DNA of 64,000 nt from Roseiarcus sp963833955 (GTDB lineage: Bacteria > Pseudomonadota > Alphaproteobacteria > Rhizobiales > Beijerinckiaceae): positions 62,001 through 126,000 of the forward strand of contig CAWHZY010000018.1 of assembly GCA_963833955.1 (NCBI GenBank), given 5' to 3'. This document shows positions 34,193 to 43,153 of the stretch, piece by piece. Under the pieces are notes generated by a model, which made no database searches, had not been told where the DNA came from, and worked only from the letters and a program-made list of their open reading frames with translations. Positions within the stretch are counted from its first letter, which is position 1. The number at the start of each line of letters is the position of its first letter. The position numbers were made by a program, and so were the translations under genes.

Positions 34193-35478
34193 TGGACCCA
34201 CCTCGGCTGCGCCTCTGTCGCGACTGTCTGAGGAAGGATCCTCAAGGCTCGGCCCGCTGCGCCCATTGCGGCTCGCCGCGGACGATCGTTCTCGATGACG
34301 CGGCTGGCCTGACCATCGCCCATGTCGACTGCGACGCCTTCTACGCCGGGGTCGAAAAGCGCGACGACCCGAGCCTCAACGACAAGCCGTTGATCGTCGG
34401 CGGCTCCGGTCCGCGCGGCGTCGTGGCCACGTGCTGCTACATCGCTCGCACATTCGGCGTTCGCTCGGCGATGCCGATGTCGCGGGCCCGGGCGCTCTGT
34501 CCGAACGCCGTGGTGCTCCCGCCCGATATGGCGAAATATGCGCGGGTCGGGCGCGAGATTCGAACCCGGATGATGGCGCTCACGCCGCTGGTCGAGCCGC
34601 TGTCGATCGACGAGGCTTTTCTCGACCTAACGGGGTGTGAGCCGTCCAACGGCGCGGGCGCCGCCGAAACACTGGCGCGCTTCGCCCACCGCGTCGAGGC
34701 CGAGATTGGCGTCACGGTTTCGGTGGGCTTAAGCTATTGCAAGTTTTTGGCGAAGATTGCCTCCGATCTCAACAAGCCGCGCGGCTTTGCTTGTCTTTCG
34801 CGGGAAGAAGCGAAAGCCTGGCTGGCGACCCAGAGCGTCGAGCGCCTGTGGGGCATAGGCAGGGTAGGGCGGGAGCGGCTCGAGCGCTCGGGTTTTCGCC
34901 TGATCGGCGACCTGCAACGGATCGACGAGCGGGAGGCTCTGTTGCGCCTCGGCGAGGATGGGTTGCGTCTCTGGCGCCTCGCGCAAGGGCGCGACGACCG
35001 CGCGGTCCATGCGGAGCGTGAAACGAAGAGCGTTTCCTCGGAAACGACGTTCGATCGCGACATCCGCGACAAGGCGGAACTCACGCGGATTCTGCTCGCG
35101 CAATGCGACCGGGTCGCCACGCGTTTGCGGCGGGAGGCGCTGGCGACCTCAGGGATCACGCTCAAGCTGCGTCTCGCGGATTTCTCTCTCCGCACGCGCA
35201 GCCGAAGCGGCTTCAGAGCCACGCAGCTTGCGCCGCGGTTGTTCGCGGCGGCGACCCCGCTTCTGGACGCTCAGCCCGACGGCCTCGCCTATCGGCTCTT
35301 GGGCGTCGCCGCAACCGAGCTTCAGCCTGCCGAAGGCGCGGACGAAGACGATATGTTCGGGCGCGAAAGCGGCCGTGAGAAAACGCGAGAGGCGGCGATC
35401 GCCGCGTTGCGGGACCGGTTCGGCCCCTCGGCGGTGCAGCGGGGCCTCACCTTCCGGCCCGCTCCGCCGACCAAATGA
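34192..35478 (+). CDS. dinB: DNA polymerase IV (Y family) with N-terminal zinc ribbon
   Basis: A 428-residue translesion polymerase. Catalytic residues lie in IAHVDCDAFYAGVEKRDDP and LSIDEAFLDLTG; VSVGLSYCKFLAKIASDL and NKPRG follow, then helix-hairpin-helix elements (LWGIGRVGRERLERSGF) and the little-finger domain. The first 35 residues carry two CxxC pairs (CRDC at about 9-12 and CAHC at about 23-26), a probable zinc ribbon placed before the palm. No exact LexA box was found before DUF3572-dinB. The stop-start overlap with DUF3572 is one base. Confidence 0.95.
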   Translation: MDPPRLRLCRDCLRKDPQGSARCAHCGSPRTIVLDDAAGLTIAHVDCDAFYAGVEKRDDPSLNDKPLIVGGSGPRGVVATCCYIARTFGVRSAMPMSRARALCPNAVVLPPDMAKYARVGREIRTRMMALTPLVEPLSIDEAFLDLTGCEPSNGAGAAETLARFAHRVEAEIGVTVSVGLSYCKFLAKIASDLNKPRGFACLSREEAKAWLATQSVERLWGIGRVGRERLERSGFRLIGDLQRIDEREALLRLGEDGLRLWRLAQGRDDRAVHAERETKSVSSETTFDRDIRDKAELTRILLAQCDRVATRLRREALATSGITLKLRLADFSLRTRSRSGFRATQLAPRLFAAATPLLDAQPDGLAYRLLGVAATELQPAEGADEDDMFGRESGREKTREAAIAALRDRFGPSAVQRGLTFRPAPPTK

Positions 35479-35644
35479 GCGCCCTTGGTCAGTCCGACCG
35501 GTTAGACCGATTTGACGTTCCTGTTGCAAGCCCCAATGGCCGAACTGAGCAGAAAAAGATGAGCGGGAACAGGGAGACTTGGAAACGAGCAGCGCCCTCG
35601 TGCTGAGCGGGCTGTGCTAAGCTCAACAAGAGGTTGGGTGTGCA

Positions 35645-37429
35645 ATGGCCGAAAACCGGAGACTCGCCGCGATCATGGCCGTTGACGTCGTGGGTTATTC
35701 CCGACTGATGGGCGAGGACGAGGCCGGGACGGCGCGAGCGGTGCGCGAGCATCGCGAGACGGCGCGGCCGATCGTGGCGGGCTTTGGCGGCCGGATCGTC
35801 AAGACGATGGGCGATGGATTGCTGCTGGAGTTTCCGTCCGTCGTCGCGGCGGTCGAATGCGCGATTGCAATTCGGAAACTCATGGTCGAGCGCAACGCCG
35901 AGACGCCCGAGGCGAAGCGCATCGTCTATCGGATCGGCGTCAATCTCGGCGACGTCCTGATCGAGGGTGACGATATTCTGGGCGACGGGGTGAACATCGC
36001 AGCGCGGCTTGAAGCCCTTTGCGAGCCAGGCGGCGTCATGATTTCAGGCACCGCCTACGAACACATCCACGGCAGGATCGACGCGGCATTTGTCGATCTC
36101 GGCGAACAGGCGCTCAAGAACATCGCGCGTCCGGTACGGGTTTATGAGCTCGCAATCGGCGCGTCGAACGGCGCGCCCGCCCAGACGAAACCGACGCCCG
36201 CCCCAGCGCCGGAAAAATCCGCCCCGCAGCGCCTGTCGATCGTCGTCCTGCCATTCGCCAACATCGGCGGCGACCCTGGCCACGAGCATTTCGTCGATGG
36301 GGTCACGGAAAGCTTGACCACCGATCTTTCGCGCATTCGCGGCTCATTCGTGATCGGGCGCAACACAGCCTTCACCTACAAAGGCAAGCCCGTCGATCTG
36401 AAGCAGATCGGCCGCGAGTTGAACGTCCGCTATGTCCTCGAGGGCAGCGTCCAGCGCGGCGGAAATCGGATGCGGGTCAACGTGCAGTTGATCGACGCCG
36501 AATCCGGCAGTCATCTCTGGGCCGAGCGCTTCGACAAGCCGCTCGCGGATCTCTTCGACATGCAGGACGAAATCGTCGCGCGACTGGCTGGGGCGCTCAA
36601 CGTCCAGCTCATCGCCGCGGAGGCGCGACGCGCGGAAAAGGCTTCGAATTCGGACTCGGTGGACCTCTATTTTAAAGGAATGGCGTGGTTCAACAGGGGT
36701 TTGTCCCTGGACAACTTGGCGCAGGCGCGCATCTGTTTCGATCGAGCCATCACCGCCGATCGCCACAACGTCGACGCCCTTATCGGATCGGCGCGGACCT
36801 ACGTGAACGAGGGCGCGCTTGGAGGAGCCAATCTGCGGGCGGCCCTTCTGGCCGCTGAAACGCAATCGGCGAGAGCCCTGTCCTTGGTCCCGGACGATGC
36901 ACGCGGTCACATGGCGCTGGGGGTTGTGTATATCTATACCCGACGCGCCGCGCAGGGCATCGCCGAATGTGAACATGCGTTGGCGCTCGATCGAAACCTC
37001 GCCCAAGCCCACGCTAATATCGGCCTGGGCAAAAACTTGATTGGTCGACCCGAAGAAACAGAAAGTCACATCGTCGAGGCCCTGCGCCTCAGTCCGCGAG
37101 ACACAATGGCGTCCGCCTGGATGTTTCTCGCGGGCAACGCAAAGAACCAACTCGGCCTTTGGGAGCAAGCGGCCGCGTGGTGTCAACGCGCGATCGAGGC
37201 CGACCGGAATTTCGGAAATTCTTATATTGGTTTGGGCGCCGCGCTCGCGCGGCTCGGCCGGCTCGACGAGGCGCGTTCCGCGGTCAAAGCCGGTCTCGCG
37301 CTCAGGCCGTCCTTCAGCATTGCCGCCGCGCGGGCCTTCGCGGAGGCGCTGAGCGACAATCCGACCTATAGGGCGGGGCTGGAACCACTCAGGGAGAGCA
37401 TGCGAATGGCGGGGGTCCCCGAACAATGA
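35645..37429 (+). CDS. Class III cyclase with TolB-like domain and TPR repeats, second paralogue
   Basis: A 594-residue relative of the protein at 3.7-5.7 kb. The cyclase domain (about 5-170) has both metal aspartates (MAVDVVGYSRL, KTMGDGLLLEF), INLGDVLIEG-like VNLGDVLIEGDDILGDG and the GVNIAARLE Asn/Arg pair. A TolB-like segment follows (VVLPFANIGGDPGHEHFVDG; YVLEGSVQRGGNRMRV) and then TPR repeats. Unlike the first copy it has no transmembrane helix between cyclase and TolB-like parts, only a Pro/Ala-rich linker, so it is probably cytoplasmic. ATG 35645 is preceded by AAGAGGTTGGG. Confidence 0.92.
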   Translation: MAENRRLAAIMAVDVVGYSRLMGEDEAGTARAVREHRETARPIVAGFGGRIVKTMGDGLLLEFPSVVAAVECAIAIRKLMVERNAETPEAKRIVYRIGVNLGDVLIEGDDILGDGVNIAARLEALCEPGGVMISGTAYEHIHGRIDAAFVDLGEQALKNIARPVRVYELAIGASNGAPAQTKPTPAPAPEKSAPQRLSIVVLPFANIGGDPGHEHFVDGVTESLTTDLSRIRGSFVIGRNTAFTYKGKPVDLKQIGRELNVRYVLEGSVQRGGNRMRVNVQLIDAESGSHLWAERFDKPLADLFDMQDEIVARLAGALNVQLIAAEARRAEKASNSDSVDLYFKGMAWFNRGLSLDNLAQARICFDRAITADRHNVDALIGSARTYVNEGALGGANLRAALLAAETQSARALSLVPDDARGHMALGVVYIYTRRAAQGIAECEHALALDRNLAQAHANIGLGKNLIGRPEETESHIVEALRLSPRDTMASAWMFLAGNAKNQLGLWEQAAAWCQRAIEADRNFGNSYIGLGAALARLGRLDEARSAVKAGLALRPSFSIAAARAFAEALSDNPTYRAGLEPLRESMRMAGVPEQ

Positions 37430-37456
37430 CCGCGACCCGCCGCCTCGCTCGCTCGC

Positions 37457-38287
37457 CTATTTGCAGGCTGCCGTGGGCAGAATCTCGAGCTTGCGAAGGT
37501 TGGCGCGCAAGGCGAATGCGCCGTAGTCGAGCTTGAGGCTGCCCGATACGCCGTTCTCATATAGGTCGAACGAGAGCGTATATTCAGGCGGGGCGTCGCC
37601 CGCGGCCTCGTTGAAATAGGAGATCACGACCGGCCAGCGGCGTATTCCGCTCAGCGCCGAAGCGGTCTGCGTATCCTCATCGGGCTTCGTCGCTTCCTTT
37701 CCGATCACCGACATGGTGGCAAAGATTTTCGCGCCCGTATCGGAGCCGTCATAGACGCGCGCCTGCATGGTGCCGCCGCCGTGCTTGGCGGCCTCGATCA
37801 GGCGCTCGATATGCTGGGTGGGAAACAGGACCTCGCGGCCGAAGTCCAGCGCCAGCGCTTTCGGCTTGGTCAATATGACGCGCATGTCGTCATTGTCGCC
37901 GCGGGTGGCGGTGCCGGCGACGGGGGCTGTGTCCTGGACGCTCTTGGAATCGATCTGGAAACGCATCGACTTGCCGTTCGCCTCCTCGAACGACATGGCG
38001 TCCACCTGCATGGAGATCGGGTCGCCCTCGCTGCGCTCCATTTCCGTCATCTGGCGGAAATTGGAGGTGTATCCCTCGCAGGCCGAGCCGCGAAATTCGT
38101 AGGCAATGAGGCCGGCGGCCGAGATCGGCGTTTGAGCGGAAGACGGGGTCGGACCCGTGGAGTCGGCCAGCGAGATGTCATAAGCGGCGCGATGCGAGAC
38201 GAGCGGCAAGACCGGTGAGGCTTCGGCAAGCGCTGCGGAAGAAGCGCAGAGGACGGCGGCGACACAGAGGGCGAATCGTGAGGACAT
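37457..38287 (-). CDS. eipB: Cell envelope integrity protein EipB (DUF1849)
   Basis: A 276-residue periplasmic protein. A signal peptide (RFALCVAAVLCASSAALA) precedes the family opening LVSHRAAYDISLADS. The EipB beta-spiral family carries two conserved cysteines that form a disulfide; here they are in GSACEGY and in the C-terminal TAACK. In Brucella EipB is needed for envelope stability. ATG 38287 has GGAGAG upstream, better than the ATG at 38329. Confidence 0.9.
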   Translation of the reverse strand: MSSRFALCVAAVLCASSAALAEASPVLPLVSHRAAYDISLADSTGPTPSSAQTPISAAGLIAYEFRGSACEGYTSNFRQMTEMERSEGDPISMQVDAMSFEEANGKSMRFQIDSKSVQDTAPVAGTATRGDNDDMRVILTKPKALALDFGREVLFPTQHIERLIEAAKHGGGTMQARVYDGSDTGAKIFATMSVIGKEATKPDEDTQTASALSGIRRWPVVISYFNEAAGDAPPEYTLSFDLYENGVSGSLKLDYGAFALRANLRKLEILPTAACK

Positions 38288-38388
38288 TGTCTCTCCGCGG
38301 ACGACGACAATCTTTAACAGCCCGCGCATTGTCCGCGCTTTCGTGACGCCGTCAATGCCCGCGAGCGGGAGGCTCTCGCGTCTGACGC

Positions 38389-39093
38389 TCAGCCTTCTTC
38401 CGGCGCGACAGGCGCCCAGGCTTGCTCGAGCGGGGAATCTTCGAGCGGCTCCTCGTCCGCCCGGAGCGCCGATGCGTCATCCGGCTGGGGAACGTCATAG
38501 CCGGCCGGCAGTTTTCCTTCGAACAATCCCGCGCCCTTCAGTTCATCGAGGCCGGGCAGATCCGCAATCGCGTTCAACCCGAACTCGACCAGAAAGTCGG
38601 TGGTCGTTCCGTAGGTGATGGGCCGGCCCGGCGCCTTTCGGCGTCCCCGCATGCGCACCCAGCGGGCTTCCATCAGCACGTCGAGCGCGCCCTTCGACAC
38701 CGCCACGCCGCGGATTTGTTCGATATCGGCGCGGGTGACGGGCTGGTGATAGGCGACAATGGCCAGCGTTTCGAGCGCGGCGCGGGAGAGTTTTCGCTTC
38801 TCGTCACGGTCGCGGGCCAAGGCCCAGCTCAGATCATCGGCGGTGCGGAACATCCATCGGCGCGCGACCTGCGTGAGAATGACGCCGCGTCCCTCGTAGA
38901 TCCGTTGCAATTCCTCCATCACCGCTCCGACGTCCGCCCTGTCCGAAAGGCGCTGAGCGATGACCGATTCCTCCAGCGGCTCCGCGGCCGCAAAAACCAG
39001 CGCCTCGGCGATCCGCACGTCCTCCGGCGAGACGCCGGGCACGGCGGACGGAAACAGTTGCGCGACGTTGTCCGCGCCGGTCATACGACCCAT
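38389..39093 (-). CDS. scpB: Segregation and condensation protein ScpB
   Basis: A 234-residue winged-helix protein of the SMC-ScpA-ScpB condensin. The core RIAEALVFAAAEPLEESVIA and LSRAALETLAIVAYHQPVTR with ADIEQIRGVAVSKG is diagnostic; a second winged helix ends near TTDFLVEFGLNAIADLP. The C-terminal 50 residues are acidic and probably disordered. It follows scpA at a distance of 158 bases, longer than the overlap usual in relatives. Confidence 0.95.
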   Translation of the reverse strand: MGRMTGADNVAQLFPSAVPGVSPEDVRIAEALVFAAAEPLEESVIAQRLSDRADVGAVMEELQRIYEGRGVILTQVARRWMFRTADDLSWALARDRDEKRKLSRAALETLAIVAYHQPVTRADIEQIRGVAVSKGALDVLMEARWVRMRGRRKAPGRPITYGTTTDFLVEFGLNAIADLPGLDELKGAGLFEGKLPAGYDVPQPDDASALRADEEPLEDSPLEQAWAPVAPEEG

Positions 39094-39250
39094 GGGGCGC
39101 CTTTCCTGAATTGCGATGGATCAGAGAGGGTTACACTTTGTGGGATGACGAAACCCGCCTGTATGAAGAAGCCCGCCAAGGCTCGCGAATTGCGTGTTCC
39201 GCCGTCGGCGGTGACGCTGCCCCGCCCACACCCGCGGGATTGCGCGAAAG

Positions 39251-40059
39251 TCATGCTGCGCGCTCTTCGCTCGGATCGATCTCCGTGGGGCGGAGCCAGA
39301 TCGGCGCGAAGGCCCTCTCCTGGCGCATTCGATTTTGCCCTCGCGGGCGAGTTCGAGCGACGCTGCGAACGTGGACGCGCGCGCGCTCCGCCGCATGTCG
39401 GAGGCAACGCACGCTTCAAGCAGAAAAGTGTCGAAAGCCGTCCAATCGGCCTGCGCGCCAACCAGGCGAGTCAGCGCCTGGCGAGCCTCGGCGAGCGACC
39501 AGACCTCGCGCGCTTTGAAGCGCACGCGCGCGAGCGCATGACGCTGGCTCTGCCGCGCGTATGCCGCCAGCAGGTCGTAGAGGTTGCTTTGGTAGGAGAT
39601 ACGCCCCGACGTGTTGACGGCCGCCTCCGGTTCGCCCCGGGCGAAGAAATCGCGTCCCAGCCGGGGCCGGCTCATCAAGTGCTCGCCCGCCTTGCGAATC
39701 GCAGCAAGCGCGCGCAGCCGTTGGGCGAGACCCTCCGCAAGGGCGGGCGCGTCCAGTTCCGCCGGCTCCTCGGGAGCGGCGGGGAGGAGCAGACGAGACT
39801 TGAGAAACGCCAGCCACGCCGCCATGACCAGATAGTCGGCGGCAAGCTCGAGGCGCAATTTGCGGGCCGCTTCGACGAACAGCAAATATTGCTCAGCGAG
39901 CGCGAGGATGGAGATGCGCGCCAAGTCGACCCGCTGCCGTCGAGCAAGCTCGAGCAACAGGTCGAGCGGCCCCTCGAAACCATCGAGGTCGACCGTGAAC
40001 GCGGGTTCGCCCGTCGCTTGAGCGAGGTCGAAATCTACGCCAAACCCTTCCGCTGCCAA
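39251..40059 (-). CDS. scpA: Segregation and condensation protein ScpA, reading frame interrupted near the end
   Basis: Kleisin subunit that bridges the SMC heads; about 269 residues when joined. N-terminal VDLDGFEGPLDLLLELARRQ and ILALAEQYLLFVEAARKL are diagnostic; the C-terminal winged helix is FDTFLLEACVASDMRRSARA ... LELAREGKIE. After GKIE the expected tail (AFAPIWLRPTEIDPSEE, stop at 39251) is in another frame; one missing base near 39326-39329 explains it. The TTG at 40059 is preferred because GGAGGTGA lies 4 bases before it, an almost perfect Shine-Dalgarno match. ATG 40080 and 40125 are longer alternatives. Confidence 0.88.
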
Positions 40060-40182
40060 CGAATCACCTCCGTGGCGCATCGTGCGGCGCCGGGAGGGGT
40101 CAGGCAAGGGCGGCCCGAGACTCATTCAACAGGCGCCGATGGTCCGAGCGCGCTAGGATATAGGCTCTCCTGTCAATCGTAG

Positions 40183-40475
40183 TAGTGGCACGTATATCGC
40201 TACGTAAACCAGGGCTTCAACTTACGCAGCGTAAGGATTAACTGAATTTATTTAGGTAAATACGACGACGTTAAATTGAATGACCGGATTGCTGTTGTAT
40301 ATCGGTGCCCCAGGCGTATTGTTCGATTGTCCGTCAGCACAATGTTGGCGGCGACGCCCAGCGGCCCCGGTCCGCCGCAACCCCGGGAGCCGCAGGGCCG
40401 GCCGGCCTGAACGCGACATGGAGCGCCTCCACATACGCGTTCGGCCGGCCACCCTTCTCGTGCTCCTGTCGCCAG
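40183..40475. other. Intergenic region between scpA and lexA
   Basis: About 290 bases. The half nearer scpA (40180-40300) is AT-rich and probably holds the scpA promoter. The other half is GC-rich with several small hairpins (GGCCCCGG, GGCCGGCCGG). No gene is supported. Confidence 0.4.
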
Positions 40476-41180
40476 TCAGTACCGGCGCAGCAGGCTCACC
40501 ATTTTTCCTTGCACGCGGACGCGGTCCGGCCCGAAGATCCGCGTCTCGTAGGCTGGATTTGCAGCCTCGAGCGCAATCGACGCGCCGCGCTTGCGCAATC
40601 GCTTGAGTGTCGCTTCCTCCTCGTCGATCAGCGCGACCACAATCTCGCCCGTCTCGGCCGTGTCCTGCTTGCGAATGATGACGGTGTCGTTCTCGAGGAT
40701 GCCGGCGTCGATCATCGAATCGCCGCGAACCTCGAGGGCGAAGTGCTCGCCGCTGCCCAAGAATTCCGGCGGCATGGCCAAGGTTTGAAGCCGCGTCTGG
40801 ATGGCCGAGATCGGGGTGCCGGCGGCGATCCGGCCCATCATCGGCACCATGACCGCGGGGTGGTCGTCGGCGTCGCGTGTTTGCGCAAGGGGCCGCACGC
40901 GACCCAGATTGCCCGGGATGACGCTCGGCGAGAACCTCTGCACCCTCGGCGCTGCAACGGTCGCCGATTCCGGCAGCCGCAAAACCTCGATCGCTCTGGC
41001 GCGATTGGCGAGCCTGCGAATGAAGCCACGCTCCTCGAGCGCCATGATGAGCCGATGAATTCCGGATTTCGAGCGCAGCTCCAGCGCTTCTTTCATTTCG
41101 TCGAATGACGGGGGCACCCCCGCCTCCTGCAGGCGCTCGTGGATAAAACGCAACAGCTCGCTCTGCTTTTTCGTGAGCAT
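40476..41180 (-). CDS. lexA: SOS repressor LexA
   Basis: A 234-residue repressor-protease. The N-terminal winged helix reads LTKKQSELLRFIHERLQEAG and GVPPSFDEMKEALELRSKSG. The autocleavage site is the Ala-Gly in GRIAAGTPISA; the catalytic Ser is in RGDSMIDAGILEND and the Lys in EEEATLKRL. LexA blocks DNA damage genes until RecA filaments trigger cleavage. ATG 41180 is the family start; 28 extra codons upstream in the open frame are not conserved. An exact LexA box lies upstream, so it is autoregulated. Confidence 0.97.
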   Translation of the reverse strand: MLTKKQSELLRFIHERLQEAGVPPSFDEMKEALELRSKSGIHRLIMALEERGFIRRLANRARAIEVLRLPESATVAAPRVQRFSPSVIPGNLGRVRPLAQTRDADDHPAVMVPMMGRIAAGTPISAIQTRLQTLAMPPEFLGSGEHFALEVRGDSMIDAGILENDTVIIRKQDTAETGEIVVALIDEEEATLKRLRKRGASIALEAANPAYETRIFGPDRVRVQGKMVSLLRRY

Positions 41181-41247
41181 TTCGGTCTCCAAATAACCGC
41201 CCCTATTCGCCGGCGAAGGACAGTCGGGCGAATCACGATTTTGGCTA

Positions 41248-41288
41248 AAACAAATCGCGAACAAACCCTAGTCGTTCACGCCTTGTTC
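41248..41288. promoter_or_regulatory. LexA (SOS) boxes upstream of lexA
   Basis: GTTC-ACGCCTT-GTTC at 41274-41288 matches the alphaproteobacterial LexA box GTTC-N7-GTTC exactly. A second, slightly imperfect copy in the opposite orientation (minus strand GTTC-GCGATTT-GTTT, 41262-41248) lies 12 bases closer to lexA. Both sit 68-108 bases before the ATG. Confidence 0.8.
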
Positions 41289-41946
41289 GGCAAGCGGAAT
41301 TTGCGAAATCTGTGGCGCTGGTGAGAAGCTGGCGCCAAAGCCCCGGCTCCGAAAACGGCTGCGGCCGCCTTGCCGACGCTCGATGCTGCGCCGCCTCCTT
41401 TGCGGCGGCCGCTTCGGATCCCCCAGAGCCGGCGATCGGCCCCGAGGAGCGCCTTGCAAGGCTCAAACCCCCGCCGATCCAGAACGGCGCAACTCCTCCG
41501 GGCGTCTATTCCTCCGGGCGTCTATCAACTCACGCTGCGCCCATCAATTTTTCGTGGGGTTCGGGCGCTGCGCCTGTACCCCATCGGGGCAGGATTCACC
41601 TTCAATCGCGTTGGACTGCTCGCGCACCCCGACATCGAACCTGCAAGGTTGGGGATAAAGTTTTGTTTATGAGGCCAATCCATATCAACTATATGTGAGC
41701 ACGATAGTCCATGTCATCACGTATTCGTGTATCATTCACCAATATGTGACTACCAGCATCAGGATAGATGTCAAATTATATCTGTATCGCCAGGCTTTCG
41801 CCGCAAAAATATGCCATCTGTTATTCACCAGCAGTAGCGGAAAGTGGTCAAGCTTCATCTGATGAATGCCTTAATTATTTTGGCCGGCTGCTGGAATCTA
41901 CAGCGAATTTGATCGTTTGTAGACCGACATGCATAGGAGGCATGAA
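41289..41946. other. Intergenic region with a 16-base duplication and an AT-rich stretch
   Basis: About 660 bases. CCTCCGGGCGTCTATT is duplicated in tandem at 41495-41526. From about 41690 to 41940 the sequence becomes clearly AT-rich, unlike its surroundings, and leads into the small exported protein at 41947. A 60-codon open frame (41768-41950) runs through it without recognisable features; I do not call it. Confidence 0.45.
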
Positions 41947-42252
41947 ATGAGAAACGCAGTTATGGGTCTTTTATTGGCGGGGGCGACTTCCGCTTTTATG
42001 CTCGCGACACCGGCATTCGCGCAGGTGGCGGGCAACCCGGGCGATCTTCACACCCCGACCCTCTACACGAACGAAGTTCGAGCCAACACCTACGGGTACA
42101 CCCCGGGGTCCGGTGGTCCGCTCGGACCTCTGGGGGTGGTCACCGCTCCATTCACCGCTCCTGTCGCCGTTATGAATGGCGCGCCAGGCGCGGGAGGGTG
42201 TGGGGTGAGCCAGGATTTCAATGGCCGATTGACCGCGCTCTGCGGCCTGTAA
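41947..42252 (+). CDS. Small exported protein of unknown function
   Basis: A 101-residue precursor. The signal peptide (RNAVMGLLLAGATSAFMLAT, cleavage after PAFAQ region) is followed by about 75 residues rich in Gly, Pro, Thr and Tyr (NTYGYTPGSGGPLGPLG) and a C-terminus with two cysteines (GGCGVSQDF ... LTALCGL), which may form a disulfide. The ATG at 41947 has AGGAGG at ideal distance, and a strong terminator follows, so it is probably a well-expressed single-gene unit. I do not recognise the family. Confidence 0.75.
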   Translation: MRNAVMGLLLAGATSAFMLATPAFAQVAGNPGDLHTPTLYTNEVRANTYGYTPGSGGPLGPLGVVTAPFTAPVAVMNGAPGAGGCGVSQDFNGRLTALCGL

Positions 42253-42273
42253 TCGCAAGCTAAGCGTGGTGTG

Positions 42274-42308
42274 CAGCGCCGCCCTTTGGGCGGCGCTGAC
42301 TTTTTTTT
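42274..42308 (+). terminator. Strong Rho-independent terminator
   Basis: CAGCGCCGCCC, loop TTT, GGGCGGCGCTG, then AC and eight T residues. A textbook terminator 21 bases behind the stop codon of the small exported protein. Confidence 0.9.
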
Positions 42309-42371
42309 GGGAGAGGCCCACGAGATCACGTCGAAGATCTTGGACGGCCTCTCGGGCGCTGACGAGAAAGC

Positions 42372-42396
42372 GGAACCAATAGCGTGCCCGGACGTT
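42372..42396 (+). promoter_or_regulatory. Sigma EcfG-type promoter before the 42.5 kb exported protein
   Basis: GGAAC (42372-42376), 16 bases, CGTT (42393-42396), exact general stress consensus. The ATG is 115 bases downstream, which leaves room for a 5' leader of about 100 bases. Confidence 0.6.
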
Positions 42397-42511
42397 GGAC
42401 ACGCAGAGTTGGCGCCGCGTAGCGTCCGGAAGGCCGGCCGGTCGACGAGGGCGTCGCCAGTCGGGTCGTTCTCCTTCTCCGCGCAGCGATTTCGGCGCCT
42501 AGGAGGATCCC

Positions 42512-42961
42512 ATGAACAACGCCTTCCTGGCTTTGACAGCCGCAGGATTTGCCGGTCTCGGTGGATACGGCATCAACGCTCAAACGTCTCCGGTTCAAAC
42601 CGCGCAAGTGGTCAGTTCCACGCCAGACTACACGCACGAGGCGGGCGTATTCTCGCAATGGTTGACCTCGACTGCACCCCAGTGCGTGGCCGTATCCAAA
42701 ATCGGTTCGGTAGCGCACCTTACCAAGCTCACGCCTGAACAGTTCCAATTTGTACGCGCTCTGTACATCGCCATTCCCCCGATTTCGCGAGCGCTTCCCC
42801 CAGGCGATAGCGCGATGATCGCGAGTGCGGACGGCCACTCTATGGTGGCGCTGATTTCCGGCGGTGAAACCTGCGCGCGCTTCCTTGCTCCGGATTTCGT
42901 TTTGTCGATGCTCACTCAAGTCGGCAAAGGCGAAACCGAAGCGGCCGGAGACCCGATTTAG
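42512..42961 (+). CDS. Exported protein of unknown function, probably stress-induced
   Basis: A 149-residue protein with a short signal-like N-terminus (NNAFLALTAAGFAGLGGYGI). The rest has a KLTPEQFQFVRALYIAIPPI helix, PGDSAMIASADGHSMVALIS and two cysteines (APQCVAV and GETCARF) that could pair. ATG 42512 has AGGAGG upstream. It lies behind an exact EcfG-type promoter and is followed by an outer-membrane protein gene 192 bases later. I do not recognise a family. Confidence 0.72.
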   Translation: MNNAFLALTAAGFAGLGGYGINAQTSPVQTAQVVSSTPDYTHEAGVFSQWLTSTAPQCVAVSKIGSVAHLTKLTPEQFQFVRALYIAIPPISRALPPGDSAMIASADGHSMVALISGGETCARFLAPDFVLSMLTQVGKGETEAAGDPI

Positions 42962-43153
42962 GGTCTTGCTGGCGCAGGCCCGCTCGGCCTTAAGCGACCG
43001 TCGCGGACTTAAGTTCAGCCTTGTCCTGCTATTGCCGGCGCTCCTGTTCCCTTCTATGCAAAGATAAGGGGCGGTTGAGTCGGCGCTTGCGCACCGCAAG
43101 CCGAGCTGGGCTATTGGCCTAGCGGTCCGATCGCGGGGATCGGGGGCGACAAA

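Noticed and set aside
41768..41950. 60-codon open frame in the AT-rich region before the small exported protein
   Set aside because: Its end overlaps the ribosome site of the next gene and it shows no family features; more likely leader sequence.
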